Assembly (NCBI RefSeq): GCF_032884065.1
Contig: NC_088868.1
Coordinates: 308,001 to 372,000, forward strand
Reading direction: 5' to 3'
Source: Artemia franciscana
Lineage: Eukaryota; Arthropoda; Branchiopoda; Anostraca; Artemiidae
DNA: 64,000 nucleotides
This document shows, one piece after another, positions 42,531 to 59,256 of the stretch (the first letter of the stretch is position 1; the number at the start of each line of letters is the position of its first letter). The translations under genes were made by a program, and so were the position numbers. Under the pieces are notes generated by a model. It was not told where the DNA came from and ran no database searches. It saw only the letters and a list, made by a program, of their open reading frames with translations.

Positions 42531-45500
42531 TTGCTTCAAGGAAAATCGGCGGTTCATAGACATGACATTACGGCCCGTGTCTTCCGGCAAAAGTTGAAAT
42601 CACTGATAAACTACATAGTAAAACTTGAAGTGTTTGGGTCAGTGCGATGCTGGATGTACTCAGTGGAATGGCAAAAACGAGGTTTGCCACGGCCACATAT
42701 ACTAATCTGGCTACATAAAAAAATTACTTCGAACGAAATTGATGATGTGATTTCCGCTGAAATACCTGATGAAAATGTCGATAAGGGGTTACATGATGTT
42801 ATTGTAAAAAATATGATACATGGACCTTGCGGTGCACTGAACGAAAATTCACCATGCATGGCCAAAGGAAGGTGCACAAAGCAATATCCTCGACTTTTAG
42901 TATCCAAAACAATTACTGGCAATGATGGTTACCCACAATATAGAAGAAGATCTACTGAAGATTGCGGTAATACAGCAATAATAAAGAAGCGTAACGGTAC
43001 CACCATCGAAGTAGATAACCAGTGGGTTGTTCCATATTCGCCATTATTATCAAAAACATTTAATGCACACATAAACTTTGAATACTGTAACTCCGTAAAG
43101 GCAATCAAATACATATGTAAATACGTCAACAAAGGCAGTGACATGGCAGTTTTTGGCTTGCAGCCCGAAATCAAAGATATCGACGAAATCGTACAATATC
43201 AGGCAGGAAGATACATAAGCAGTAATGAAGCTGTTTGGCGAATTCTTTCATTTCCGATACATGAACGTAGTCTAGCTGTTGTTCACTTAGCGGTACATTT
43301 ACAGAATGGTCAACGTGTTTATTTCTCGGAAACCAACGTGCAACAAAGAGCCCTGAATCCACCGGATACAAAGTTAACCGCTTTCTTTTCGCTTTGCAAA
43401 AATGATTCTTTTGCAAAAAAACTGCTGTATACTGAAGTGCCTTCGTATTACACGTGGAATACTAAAAATAAAGTATTTGAACGTCGAAAACAGGGTAAGT
43501 TAGTCGACGGCCAACCTATCATCTTCAAAGATACCACGATAGGAAGACTCTACACCGTTCACCCCAATAAACATCAATGCTTCTTTCTACGCCTGCTTTT
43601 GGTGAATGTGCCCGGTCCGACATCCTTTGAGTATTTGAGAACTGTAAACGGTACTACACATGACACTTACCGTAGTGCATGCCAAGCTCTGAATTTATTG
43701 GAGAATGACCAACACTGGGATAACTGCATCAATGACGCGTGCGAAACGTCAACCCCAAGTCAAATTCGTGCATTGTTTGGCATCATTTTAACAACTTGCT
43801 CTCCATCAGCTCCTACAGATTTATGGGAAAAATATAAGTCAAAAATGTCCAAAGATATACTCCATCGAAAACAGTTAGAGACGTCAGATATGACTTTTGA
43901 TTTTACATCAGAAATTTATAACTACACTTTAGTTATTATAGAAGATTTGTGCGTACGTATGGCAAACAAACCTCTTCAGGATTTGGGAATGCCTTCACCT
44001 AACCGTATCGCTGCTGTTTCGACATGTGTAGAATTGGATCGTGAACAAAGTTACAGTACGAGTGATCTATTGTCGTATGTACAAAATAGCATTTCCAAGT
44101 TAACGTCGGAACAAAAAGACATTTATGTTACGATAATGCCTTGTGTCGATAACAACGTTGGAGAAATTTTCTTTTTGGATGCGCCAGGAGGTACTGGTAA
44201 AACGTTTGTGATAAAACTGATTCTGGCATCAATTCGATCTAAAAATGATATAGCGTTGGCAATTGCGTCGTCCGGAATAGCCGCAACATTGCTGCCTGAT
44301 GGAAGAATTGCTCATTCCGCTTTGAAATTGCCTCTGAATTTGCATTCTACAGAAGCTCCCACGTGCAATATTTCCAAATCATCTGGGATGGGTAAAGTAT
44401 TGCAGCAATGCAAACTTATTATTTGGGATGAGTGCACAATGGCACACAAAAAATTGCTCGAGGCTCTGGATCAATGGTTGAAAGATTTGCGAGGGAAGTC
44501 GAAACCCTTTGGCAGCACATTAATAGTGCTTGCGGGAGATTTCAGGCAAACATTACCTATAATACCTAGATCAACTCCTGCAGACGAAATGAATGCTTGC
44601 CTGAAAAATTCTAATTTATGGGCACACGTAAAAACATTAAAATTAACTACAAATATGCGTGTCCGATTGCAAAACGATGACTCTGGTCAAACATTTTCAG
44701 ATCAATTTCTGGCAATTGGAAACGTAAAGCTCCCAGTAGACTCAATTTCAGGACGTATACAACTACCTGCTGATTTCTGTAATTTAGTGACGTCCAAAAA
44801 TGAATTGATTGAAAAGGTATTTCCGAATATTCTAAAAAATTATAAAAATAATAAATGGCTAAGTGAAAGAGCGATTCTCGCACCCAAAAATATAGACGTC
44901 NNNNNNNNNNNNNNNNNNNNNNNNNNNNNNNNNNNNNNNNNNNNNNNNNNNNNNNNNNNNNNNNNNNNNNNNNNNNNNNNNNNNNNNNNNNNNNNNNNNN
45001 TATTGCTTGCGGGAGATTTCAGGCAAACATTACCTAAAATACCTAGATCAACTCCTGCAGACGAAATGAATGCTTGCCTGAAAAATTCTAATTTATGGGC
45101 ACACGTAAAAACATTAAAATTAACTACAAATATGCGTGTCCGATTGCAAAACGATGACTCTGGTCAAACATTTTCAGATCAATTGCTGGCAATGGGAAAC
45201 GGAAAGCTCCCAGTAGACTCAATTTCAGGACGTATACAACTACCTGCTGATTTCTGTAATTTAGTGACGTCCAAAAATGAATTGATTGAAAAAGTATTTC
45301 TGAATATTCTAAAAAATTATAAAAATAATAAATGGCTAAGTGAAAGAGCGATTCTCGCACCCAAAAATATAGACGTCCACGAAATCAACAATATTGTTTT
45401 GACCAAGATTCGAGACCAGGCAGTCCTTTACAAGTCAGTCGACACAGTTTTGGAACCAAATGAAGCGGTTAATTATCCATCTGAATTTTTGAATTCCGTG

Positions 45501-45632
45501 GATCTTTCAGGGTTTCCACCACACGTGCTACAACTAAAAATAGGCGTACCAATAATACTTTTAAGAAATATCAACCCACCAAAACTTTGCAATGGCACGC
45601 GACTTGCCGGAAAAAAACAATGGAAAACCTAA
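42531..45632 (+). CDS. Helitron Rep/helicase C-terminal two thirds (broken copy, spans a gap)
   Basis: Rolling-circle Rep plus Pif1-like helicase, in one open frame of 1033 codons that includes the 100-N gap. HUH site: [11 protein letters not shown] (codons 53 on), with Arg for the first His. Y2 motif: [13 protein letters not shown] with Tyr 194 and Tyr 198. Helicase: Walker [10 protein letters not shown] (Lys 557), Walker [10 protein letters not shown] (Asp 633, Glu 634), [10 protein letters not shown], then [17 protein letters not shown] and [17 protein letters not shown]. Motif VI lies in the next frame (45587-45946). Bases 44526-44900 before the gap are almost identical to 45003-45377 after it, so the protein is artificially or truly duplicated there. 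The true start lies upstream in the broken N-terminal part. Confidence 0.85.
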   Translation: MLQGKSAVHRHDITARVFRQKLKSLINYIVKLEVFGSVRCWMYSVEWQKRGLPRPHILIWLHKKITSNEIDDVISAEIPDENVDKGLHDVIVKNMIHGPCGALNENSPCMAKGRCTKQYPRLLVSKTITGNDGYPQYRRRSTEDCGNTAIIKKRNGTTIEVDNQWVVPYSPLLSKTFNAHINFEYCNSVKAIKYICKYVNKGSDMAVFGLQPEIKDIDEIVQYQAGRYISSNEAVWRILSFPIHERSLAVVHLAVHLQNGQRVYFSETNVQQRALNPPDTKLTAFFSLCKNDSFAKKLLYTEVPSYYTWNTKNKVFERRKQGKLVDGQPIIFKDTTIGRLYTVHPNKHQCFFLRLLLVNVPGPTSFEYLRTVNGTTHDTYRSACQALNLLENDQHWDNCINDACETSTPSQIRALFGIILTTCSPSAPTDLWEKYKSKMSKDILHRKQLETSDMTFDFTSEIYNYTLVIIEDLCVRMANKPLQDLGMPSPNRIAAVSTCVELDREQSYSTSDLLSYVQNSISKLTSEQKDIYVTIMPCVDNNVGEIFFLDAPGGTGKTFVIKLILASIRSKNDIALAIASSGIAATLLPDGRIAHSALKLPLNLHSTEAPTCNISKSSGMGKVLQQCKLIIWDECTMAHKKLLEALDQWLKDLRGKSKPFGSTLIVLAGDFRQTLPIIPRSTPADEMNACLKNSNLWAHVKTLKLTTNMRVRLQNDDSGQTFSDQFLAIGNVKLPVDSISGRIQLPADFCNLVTSKNELIEKVFPNILKNYKNNKWLSERAILAPKNIDVXXXXXXXXXXXXXXXXXXXXXXXXXXXXXXXXXXLLAGDFRQTLPKIPRSTPADEMNACLKNSNLWAHVKTLKLTTNMRVRLQNDDSGQTFSDQLLAMGNGKLPVDSISGRIQLPADFCNLVTSKNELIEKVFLNILKNYKNNKWLSERAILAPKNIDVHEINNIVLTKIRDQAVLYKSVDTVLEPNEAVNYPSEFLNSVDLSGFPPHVLQLKIGVPIILLRNINPPKLCNGTRLAGKKQWKT
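44901..45000. other. Assembly gap (100 N) with duplicated flanks
   Basis: Placeholder gap inside the Helitron helicase. About 375 bp on each side (44526-44900 and 45003-45377) are the same sequence with a handful of differences. This looks like two ends of overlapping contigs, or two Helitron copies, placed side by side. Confidence 0.97.
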
Positions 45633-45946
45633 TAGAGGCCACAATCTTGACAGGGCCTTTTGAGGGTGAGGCTGTTCTTATTCCTCGCATTCCCATGATT
45701 CCAACGGATCTGCCTTTTCAATTCAAAAGATTGCAATTCCCAATTCGATTAGCATTTGCAATCACCATTAACAAAGCTCAAGGTCAATCATTAGAAAAAT
45801 GTGGTATAGATCTCAATACTGATTGTTTTTCCCATGGACAATTGTACGTTGCATGTTCGAGGGTCGGTAAACCTGACAATTTATTTATATGCAGCGACAA
45901 TTGGACAGCGAAGAATGTTGTATTATCGCAAGTTTTACGCAGTTAA
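45587..45946 (+). pseudogene. Helitron helicase C-terminal end (frame-shifted)
   Basis: 119 codons that continue the helicase after a shift at about 45600 (a run of A in a GKKQWKT context). They hold GPFEGEAVLIPRIPMIPTDL, FPIRLAFAITINKAQGQSLE (motif VI region), [20 protein letters not shown] and [15 protein letters not shown], ending VVLSQVLRS. These last 50 codons are what the short Helitrons retain. Confidence 0.85.
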
Positions 45947-45957
45947 TTTGTATTGTA

Positions 45958-46621
<664 letters not shown>

Positions 46622-46762
46622 GTTGTGTGTCTGTCTGTCAGGTGACGTCATGTTTCTGTGTCGACTTACGTCATGAAGTTAATTGTCGTCATTTTTGCTA
46701 TGACGGTGACGTCATTAATGGTATTTAAGACATGCGTTCACGGAAAAATGTTTAATTGTAAA

Positions 46763-47044
46763 ATGACTAAAGAACCTACAATGGCAACAGCCGAGGAAGC
46801 TGCTCAAAGAGTCTATGCCAAAAAACTTGCTGCTGATAGAGAAAGTAAGAAAAGAAAGCGTGCCGAGGAATCACAAGAACAGCAAGAAAACAGGCTTGCG
46901 GCTAAAGAACGCAAAACCGCGCAGTTAGATGAAAATCCACCTGGAAAGCGAGAGTCAAAACATATCAAAACTGAAAATGATAGTGATGATGATTGGGTTT
47001 GGGATTTTGACTTGGATAAGGTCATCAATGCCTACCAGATTTAA
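46763..47044 (+). CDS. Helitron-borne STPR-like mini-protein, 93 aa
   Basis: An intact short frame. The start ATGACTAAAGAACCTACA is the same start context as the full Rep, and the first 50 residues are Rep-like: EEAAQRVYAKKLAADRESKK, RKRAEESQEQQENRLAA, about two 23-residue STPR-like repeats. The tail is new: NPPGKRESKHIKTENDSDDD then WVWDFDLDKVINAYQI, acidic with three aromatics. In silkworm FMBP-1, STPR repeats bind DNA. A small DNA-binding protein with an acidic tail is inferred, not shown. It lacks the zinc-binding and Rep parts. An in-frame upstream ATG exists at 46658, but its sequence corresponds to untranslated 5' DNA in other copies. Confidence 0.55.
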   Translation: MTKEPTMATAEEAAQRVYAKKLAADRESKKRKRAEESQEQQENRLAAKERKTAQLDENPPGKRESKHIKTENDSDDDWVWDFDLDKVINAYQI

Positions 47045-47159
47045 GTTAAAAAACAAAGGTTCGGCGATATGTACTTCATAGTGACACTGAAAAATAAAGA
47101 AGAAAAAAAACTGAAAAAATTTAAAAAATTAAAAAAAACTAAAAAGAAAAAACACTCAA

Positions 47160-47520
47160 AGATAAATTACAGACCGGGACACAAATGACGACCGACACAG
47201 AGGGAATATAAATGACGACCGGGAACCTCAAAGAAAAATTACAGACTGGGACATCCGGACACAAATCACGACCGAGAATATAAATGACGACCGGGACACA
47301 GGGACAAAACTACAACGGGGACGCCGGGGGCACAGGCGGGATATATAATTGACGACTGAGACACAGGGATTGTTTGAATAGAAATTACAGACCGGGACAC
47401 AAATGACGACTGGGACACTGGGACACAGGGAATATAAATGACGACCGGGACACTCAAAGAGAAATTACAAACTGGGACACCAGGACACAAATGACGACCG
47501 GGACACAGGGAATATAAATG
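47160..47520 (+). repeat. GGGACAC minisatellite
   Basis: Units combine GACCGGGACACAGGGAATAT, AAATGAC and CACTCAAAGAGAAATTACAG in varying order. The same blocks, in either orientation, recur in every minisatellite-type Helitron here. Confidence 0.9.
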
Positions 47521-47756
47521 TTATTTATATGCACAGACAATGGGACAGCGAAGAATGTTGTATATTCGCATGTTTTACGTAGTTAAAATATATATTTATA
47601 TCTATCTCTATTCACAGGTGGGACACAGGGACACAGCTACAATGGCGCGTAAACTAATATGGCGCGTAACGACTTACGCGCGCGGTGGGGCTTGGGGGGC
47701 GCGAAGCGCCCCACCAACTAGGTGTTGGGGTGGCGCGAAGCGCCACCCCAACAGCT

Positions 47757-48005
<249 letters not shown>

Positions 48006-48625
48006 CGCGAATGTAAAACTTGCGAATATACAACATTCTTGGCTGTCCCATTGTCGGTGCATAATAATAGATTGTCAGGTTTACCGACTCTTGAACAAGC
48101 AACATATAATTATCCATGGGAAAAACAATCTGTATTCAGATCTCTACCACATTATTCTAATGATTGCCCTTGAGCTTTGTTGATGGTGATTGCTAATCGA
48201 ACATTCCCTGTGTCCCCGTCGTCAGTTATGTATCCCCCTGTGCCCAGCGGCGTCCCCGTTGTAGTTGTGTCCCTGTGTCCCGGTCGTCATTTATATTCCC
48301 TGTGTCCCGGTCGTCATTTGTGTCCCGGTGTCCCAGTCTGTAATTTCTCTTTGAGTGTCGCGGTCGTCATTTATATTCCCTGTTCCCCGGTCGTTATTTG
48401 CTGTTGCCATTGTAGGTTCTTCAGTCATTTTACAATTAAACATTTTTCCGTCCACGATCTTCTTACAATTAAAATTTGTCTTTGAACGATTTTCTTAAAT
48501 ACCTTTAATGACGTCATCGTCATAACAAACATGACGACAACTAACTTCATGACGACATGACGACACGATGACATGACGTCACTCGACAGACCAACAGACA
48601 ACTTATTTTTTATATATAGAATAGA
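48006..48625 (-). mobile_element. Helitron, minisatellite type, with FMBP-like 5' leader
   Basis: From the minus-strand 5' end near 48625: a leader with TGACGTCATCG, AAGAAGATCGTGGACGGAAA and the start ATGACTGAAGAACCTACAAT (about 48432-48413). It is cut after a few codons and joined to a minisatellite (48190-48410), then motif VI and the helicase end to 48010. Confidence 0.75.
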
Positions 48626-48634
48626 TATTTTATC

Positions 48635-49020
48635 TCGCAGTCGTTATTTGTGTCCCAGTGTCCCAGTCTGTAATTTCTCTTTGAGTGTCCCGGTCGTCAT
48701 TTATATTCCCTGTGTCTCGGTTTATAGTTTTCTTTTTCTCTTTTATTTTTCAGTTTTTTTCCTTTTTAGTTTTTTTTCTTTTTCAGTTTTTAGTTTTTTT
48801 CTTTTTTAGTTTTTAGTTTTTTACCTTTTTTTATTTTTTTTAGTTTTTTAGCTTTTCAATTTTTTAGTATTTTTTTTTTTGTTTTTTTTGTAGTTTTTTA
48901 CCTTTTTTAGTTTTTTTCTTCTTTTGTATTAATGCTAAAGTCAAGGTTCGAACCTAAAACCTCTCGGACCTGGAACCTGGAACATAACGCTTTACCAACT
49001 CAGCTACTTCGGCACAAAAG
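48635..49020 (-). mobile_element. SINE-like module plus minisatellite, truncated Helitron
   Basis: Minus strand: tRNA-like head (49013-48934), A-rich array (48930-48730), then minisatellite (48725-48640). Neither Helitron end is present next to it. Confidence 0.65.
48934..49013 (-). tRNA. tRNA-like SINE head (pseudo-tRNA)
   Basis: The same 80-nt head as at 33830-33909, with about ten differences. Box A TAGCTGAGTTGGTAAAGCG and a better box B, GGTTCGAACCTT. Acceptor GCCGAAG pairs with CTTTAGC. The anticodon arm is again poor. It is followed by ATTAATACAAAAGAAG and the A-rich array. Confidence 0.62.
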
Positions 49021-49916
<896 letters not shown>

Positions 49917-49932
49917 TATATATATATATATA

Positions 49933-52789
<2,857 letters not shown>

Positions 52790-53340
52790 GTTGCATGTAA
52801 ATAGATTGTCAGGTTTATTGACTCTTAAACATGCAACATATAATTGTCCATGAGAAAAACAATCCGTATTCAGATCTATACCTTATTATTCTAATAATGT
52901 GTCCCTGTGTCCATGTCGTCATTTATAATCCCTGTGTCCCGGTCGTCATTTGTGTCCCGGTGTCCCAGTTTGTAATTTCTCTTTGAGTGTCCCGGTCGTC
53001 ATTTATATTCCCTGTGTCCCGGTCGCCATTTGTGTCCCGGTCTGTAATTTATATTCGAACAGTCCCTGTGTCCCGGTCGTCATTTATATATCCCGCCTGT
53101 GCCCCCGGCGTCCCCGTTGTAGTTGTGTCCCTGTGTACCGGTCGTCATTTATATTCCCTGTGTCCCGGTCGTGATTTGCGTCCGGATGTCTATTTTTATA
53201 TATATATATATAGAAGACCCCCTGTGCCCCCCGGCATCCCCGTTGTTGTTGTTTCCCTGTGTCCCTGATTGCTAATCGAACATTCCTTGTGTCCCAGTCG
53301 CTTTCTCTTTGAGTGTCTCGGTCGTCATTTATATTCCCTA
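52790..53340 (-). mobile_element. Helitron minisatellite fragments
   Basis: Minus-strand helicase-end scrap (52795-52890), minisatellite (52895-53195), a short TATATATATAGAAGACC break near 53200-53220, then more minisatellite (53221-53340). No ends are preserved. Confidence 0.7.
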
Positions 53341-53382
53341 TTGTGTCCCTCTGTCCCACCTGTAAATATAGATATATATACA

Positions 53383-53478
<96 letters not shown>

Positions 53479-54181
53479 ACTACGTAAAACTCACGAATAT
53501 ACAACATTCTTGGCTGTCCCATTGTCTGTGCATATAAATAGATTGTCAGTTTTACCGACTCTTGAACATGCAACATATAATTTTCCATGGGTAAAACAAT
53601 CTGTATTCAGATCTATGCCTCATTATTCTAATGATTGCCCTTGAGCTTTGTTGATGTGATTGCTAATCGAACATTCCCTGTGTCCCCGTCGTCATTTATA
53701 TATCCCCCTGTCCCCCCCGGCGTCCCCGTTGTTGTTGTTTCCCTGTGTCCCGGTCGTCATTTGTGTCCCGGTATCTCAGTCTTTAATTTCTCTTTGACTG
53801 TCGCGGTCGTCATTTATATTCCCTGTGTCCCGGTCGTCATTTTTGTCCCGGTCGTCATTTGTGTTCCAGTGTCCCGGTCTGTAATTTCTCCTTGAATATC
53901 CTGGTCGTCATTTATATTCCATGTGTCCCGGTCGTCATTTGTGTCCCGGTGCTTTGTTGATGGTGATTGCTAATCCAACATTCCTTGTGTCCCGGTCGCT
54001 TTCTCTTTGAGTGTCCCAGTCGTCATTTATATTCCCTATGTCCCGGTCGTCATTTGTTTTCCGATGTCCCGGTCTTTAATTTTGTCAGTCGACAAACATG
54101 ACGTCAGTCGACACACAAACATGACGTCACTCGACACAAACACACACACACACACAGACAACTTATTTTTATATATATAGA
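53341..54181 (-). mobile_element. Helitron, minisatellite type
   Basis: 3' region scrap (GGTGGGACAGAGGGACACAA, minus) at 53341-53370, TA tract (53385-53475), helicase end and motif VI (53480-53665), minisatellite (53670-54080), two TGACGTCA boxes (about 54095-54130) and a 5' end with AAAATAAGTTGTCTGTGTGT near 54150-54181. Confidence 0.78.
53385..53475. repeat. (TA)n microsatellite
   Basis: About 90 bp of TA. Confidence 0.97.
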
Positions 54182-54320
54182 TAGAAGATAGATAGATGTC
54201 CTGGTGTCCCGGTCGTCATTTGTGTCCCAAACTCCCGGTCTGTAATTTCGTCAGTCGGCAAACATGACGTCAGTCGACACACAAACATGACGTCACTCGA
54301 CACACAGACACACAGACAAC

Positions 54321-54324
<4 letters not shown>
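54182..54324 (-). mobile_element. Helitron 5'-end fragment
   Basis: GATAGAAGATAGATAG junction, a short minisatellite piece, two TGACGTCA boxes and the AAATAAGTTGTCTGTGTGTC 5' subterminal motif (minus). The rest of the element is missing. Confidence 0.75.

Positions 54325-54380
<56 letters not shown>
54325..54380. repeat. (TA)n microsatellite
   Basis: About 56 bp of TA between two minus-strand Helitrons. Confidence 0.96.
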
Positions 54381-55868
<1,488 letters not shown>

Positions 55869-55869
55869 A

Positions 55870-56715
55870 TAGATATAGATAAGTTGTATGTATTTTTGCG
55901 TTGAGGGTTTGCATATGACGTCTGAAAAATAAAGAAGAAAAAGAAAACTGAAAAAAGAAAAAAAGGTAAAAAACTAATTATAAATTAAAATGTACTATCC
56001 GTCCGTATTTTACACTATCTTCTATAAAAAAAGGGAAAAAACTAAAAAAATAGAAAAATAAGAAAAAAAACTAAAAAGAAAAAAATGAAAAGCTAAAAAA
56101 AGAAAAGAAGAAAAAACTAAAAATAAAACTTGAAAAAAACCTAAAAAAAGAAAAAAACTAAAAAAGAAATAAAACTGATAAAAGAAAAAACTAATAAAGA
56201 GAATAGAGAATAAAGCTAAAAAAGAAAAAACTAAAAAGAGAAAAAACTAAAAAAGAAAAAAGTTAAAAAATAAAAAAAAACAAAGAGAAAAAAATAAAAA
56301 AATAAAAAAATAAAAAGAAAAATAGAAAAAACTAAAAAAGAAAAAACTAAAAAAAGAAAACTTAAGAAAATAAAAAATAAAAATTAACAAAGATAAAACT
56401 AAAAAAAGAAAAAAACTAAAAAAAAATAGACAAAACTTAAAAAAGTTAAAACTTAAACTTTTTTCTTTCTAAAAAAGAAAAAGAAAAACTGAAAAAAAGA
56501 AAAACTAAAAAAAAAAACTAAAAAAAGGATAAAAGATAAAAAAATAAAAAATCTGTCCGTCTGTTACACTGTTTTCTATAAAAAAAAGGGATAGAAACTA
56601 AAAAAAAATAGAAAAAACCAAATAAAAAAAAAAAACTAAAAACAGGAATAAAAACCGAAAACAAAATTCAAAAATAAAAAATAAGAAAATAAAAAAAAAC
56701 TAAAAACAAACAAAA
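55870..56715 (+). repeat. Helitron 5' scrap followed by ~790-bp A-rich array
   Basis: AGATAAGTTGTATGTATTTT and a CATATGACGTCTGAAAAATA box mark a plus-strand Helitron 5' piece. From 55925 on, AAAAAGAAAAAACTAAAAAA-type units continue to 56715, with a repeated CTGTCCGT-like phrase (about 55999 and 56553) some 550 bp apart. No 3' end. Confidence 0.75.
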
Positions 56716-58195
56716 GAAATTTGATTAAAACTTAAAATGAACAGAAATTACTCCGTATATGAAAGGGGCTGTTCCCTCCTCAACGCCCCGCTCCTTACGC
56801 TAAAGTTCGAGTCTTTATCTCAAATCTACTTTTTAAACAGTAAAATACTTTAGCGTAAAGAGTGGGGTGTTGAGGAAGGAAAAGGCCCTTTCATATACGG
56901 AGTAATTTCTGTTCGTTTTATGTTTTAATGTCGCTACTTACTTTCAGCGTAAAAAACTTTTTTTTATTTAATTTTTGAAGGTTTTTGAATTAATGCATGT
57001 TTTGATGTTGGCCCTCCGCGCATGAATACTTAGGACAAAATTTGCATTTTTTTTTTTTTTTGCTAAATGAATTTCTCTTAGTTTTGGTCGGACGGCTTAG
57101 AGAAAAAAAGGGGTGGGGAGGAGGCCTAGTTGTCCTCCAATCTTTTGGTTTCTTAAAAAGGTAACTAGAACTTTTAACTTTTACGAACTTTTTTATGAGT
57201 AAAAAATATACGTAACTTACGAATTACCTTTCGTAACGAACTTCTATATTCGTATATTTTTACAACTTATATGAGGGGTTTTGCCCCCTCGTTAGTACCT
57301 TGCTCATTACACTAAAGCTTAAATGCTTTCCAAATTCTTTAAGATTGACCCCTGAATCACGAAGGCCGTAGAATAAATTGTTGAAATTACTAAAAAATAC
57401 TCTAGTGTAAAGAGCAGGTATATAGGAGGAGATGAACTACTCATATGTGTAATAATTTCTGTTCGTATTAAGTTTTAATGCTGCTCCTTACTTTCCATTG
57501 AAAAAACTTTTTTGATTAACATGATCACCGGGTCGATACGATCATCCCCGAGGAAAAAAAAAACACGCACCCGTGATCGGTCGTCTGGCAAAAAAAATAC
57601 GAAATTCTACATTTTTGTAGATAGGAGCTTGAAACTTCTTCACTACAGTTCTCTGATACGCTGAATGCGATAGTCTGATTTTCTTAAGATTATATGACCT
57701 TTAGGGGATGTTTCCCCCTATCTTCCAAAATAACGCAAATTTTCTTAGGCCCGTTACTTTTGATGGGTAAAACTAAATTTGATGAAACTTATATATTTAA
57801 AATCAGCATAAAAATACAATTCTTTCAATGTAACTAGTGGTACCAAAATTCCGTTTTTTAGGTTCCCGGTTGCTATTGAGCCGGGTCGCTCCTTACTTTG
57901 AAAAGTGAACTAGAACTTTGTTCTCTGATACGTTGAATGTGATAGTCTGATTTTCGTTATGATTCTATGACCTCTAGGGGGTGTTTCCCCCTATTTTCCA
58001 AAATAACACAAATTTTCTTAGGCCCGTAACTTTTGATGGGCAAAGATAATTTGATGAAACTTGTATATTTAAAATCAGTGCGAAAATACGATTCTATGAT
58101 TATCTATTAGTATCAAAATCCCTTCTTTTTTTTAGTTTCGTTTACTATTGAGCTGGGTCGCTCCTTACTACAGTTTAGTACCACGAACTGTTTGA
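56716..58195 (-). repeat. Copies of the inverted-repeat/snapback family of 22779-27326
   Basis: Contains a snapback hairpin (56722-56945), a diverged one (57240-57500), then two partial tandem copies of the arm sequence ending GAGCCGGGTCGCTCCTTAC (about 57880) and GAGCTGGGTCGCTCCTTAC (about 58150). It terminates in the palindromic TAGTACCACGAACTG box. Orientation matches the right arm at 26650-27326. Confidence 0.75.
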
Positions 58196-58474
58196 TATTT
58201 TGAAAAGTCCTCCTCTCATCGTGAAAATTAGATAATCGAATTTTATAGACAAACCGCAGTAATGCGTCTCCATTTGTTTTCTTTTTGTTCTTCTTTTTCC
58301 ATTGTTCTTCTTTTCCATTATAATACATTTTTGAAAAAGCGCAAATGCTTTGGAAAGGAGACTCAATACAACGTCATCACATCATCACTTTAATAATAAG
58401 AAAATCAGAATCCTTGAGGATAAATACTAAAAAACTAGAAGAATACTTCGAAGACCAGACTGCCTTTTCATGAC
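58196..58474. other. No gene seen
   Basis: Short unique-looking stretch. TCTTTTTGTTCTTCTTTTTC pyrimidine-rich DNA at 58279-58320. Confidence 0.5.
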
Positions 58475-58807
58475 GAAAGTAAAACAGTTCAAAATAGGGA
58501 TGAAACCTTTTAATTGACAGTAAACAGATATAAAATTGTTTAACTGGATATTTCGAACACATATACAGTATTCATCATCAGCAGTAAAACTAAAAGACAT
58601 GAATAAAAATAAACAAAATTTATACCTAATAAACTATAAGTAATTAGTTTATTCGGTATGAATTGTGTTTATTTTTATTCATGTATTTTAGTTTTACTGT
58701 TGATGATGAACACTGTATATGTGTTCGAAATATCTAGTTAAATAATGTTTATATCTGTTCACTGTCAATTAAAAGGTTTCATCCCTATTTTGAACTGTTT
58801 TACTTTC
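58475..58807. repeat. 333-bp foldback (near-perfect inverted repeat)
   Basis: The left arm starts GAAAGTAAAACAGTTCAAAA and the right arm ends with its exact complement, TTTTGAACTGTTTTACTTTC. The arms are about 155 bp with few mismatches and a ~20-bp loop around 58635-58650. There is no obvious target duplication. It resembles a foldback MITE or a recent palindromic event. Confidence 0.9.
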
Positions 58808-59256
58808 AAAATCAGAAGAAAGACCAATGCCTGCTCTTTATTAACTAACAAAACTAGTAAAAGTATAGAAAATACCCAGACATTTTCCCCAAGGAAGTGA
58901 ATATTTATGAATTTTGGCTCCCTTTTGTTTATGACGGTTTCATTTAATATTTAATTCTTCACCTGACTTCTCTTTCATATCTGTCGGGGCTTTACAAGTA
59001 TTGAAAACGTGGACTAGCAATCATATTCAGAACACGATCATATGTCAAAAACATAGCAATAACTAACAGTCTTTATATCCTCTCTTTCCATCGAATGAAT
59101 CATTATTTTAAATTGCATAATAATTCACGCAGGATATTTTCCTGATGAGAAAAACTCTACCGTACTTATTCGCCGATATATTTTTAAATAAAGAAAATAA
59201 AATGGGACGTCATAATCTGAATTGGATTCACCGCGACAAACATGCTTGAAAAATAA
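58808..59256. other. Upstream region of the GALNT gene
   Basis: Unique AT-rich DNA. A 15-codon upstream frame (ATG at 59202, TGA at 59247-59249) precedes the main start by eight bases. No clear TATA or initiator could be assigned. Confidence 0.5.
59202..59249 (+). other. Short upstream ORF before GALNT
   Basis: Starts AAAATGGG and encodes 15 residues, MGRHNLNWIHRDKHA. It ends 8 bp before the GALNT ATG. If the transcript begins upstream of 59202, this could lower translation of the main frame. If transcription starts later, or an intron acceptor lies here, it is irrelevant. Confidence 0.4.

Larger units (their letters stand above)
41111..45946 (+). mobile_element. Most complete Helitron copy (Rep plus Pif1-like helicase)
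   Basis: The 5' end TCTATCTATCTATC then ATAAAAACAAGTTGTGTGTA follows directly on the previous element's stop codon. Coding pieces in order: N-terminal repeats and zinc-binding region (41186-41464), N-terminal domain (41421-42005), a further part (42015-42377), a link (42403-42515), Rep and helicase (42531-45632), helicase end (45587-45946). Breaks occur near 41450, 41696, 42005, 42375 and 42515, inside the gap and near 45600. The helicase stop is followed by TTAATTTGTATTGTATC, where the next element starts, so no 3' hairpin of its own is visible. Confidence 0.85.

Noticed and set aside
42531..45632. Intact autonomous Helitron transposase
   Set aside because: It lacks its N-terminal part in frame, has Arg in the HUH site, crosses an assembly gap with duplicated flanks, and needs a further frameshift to reach motif VI.
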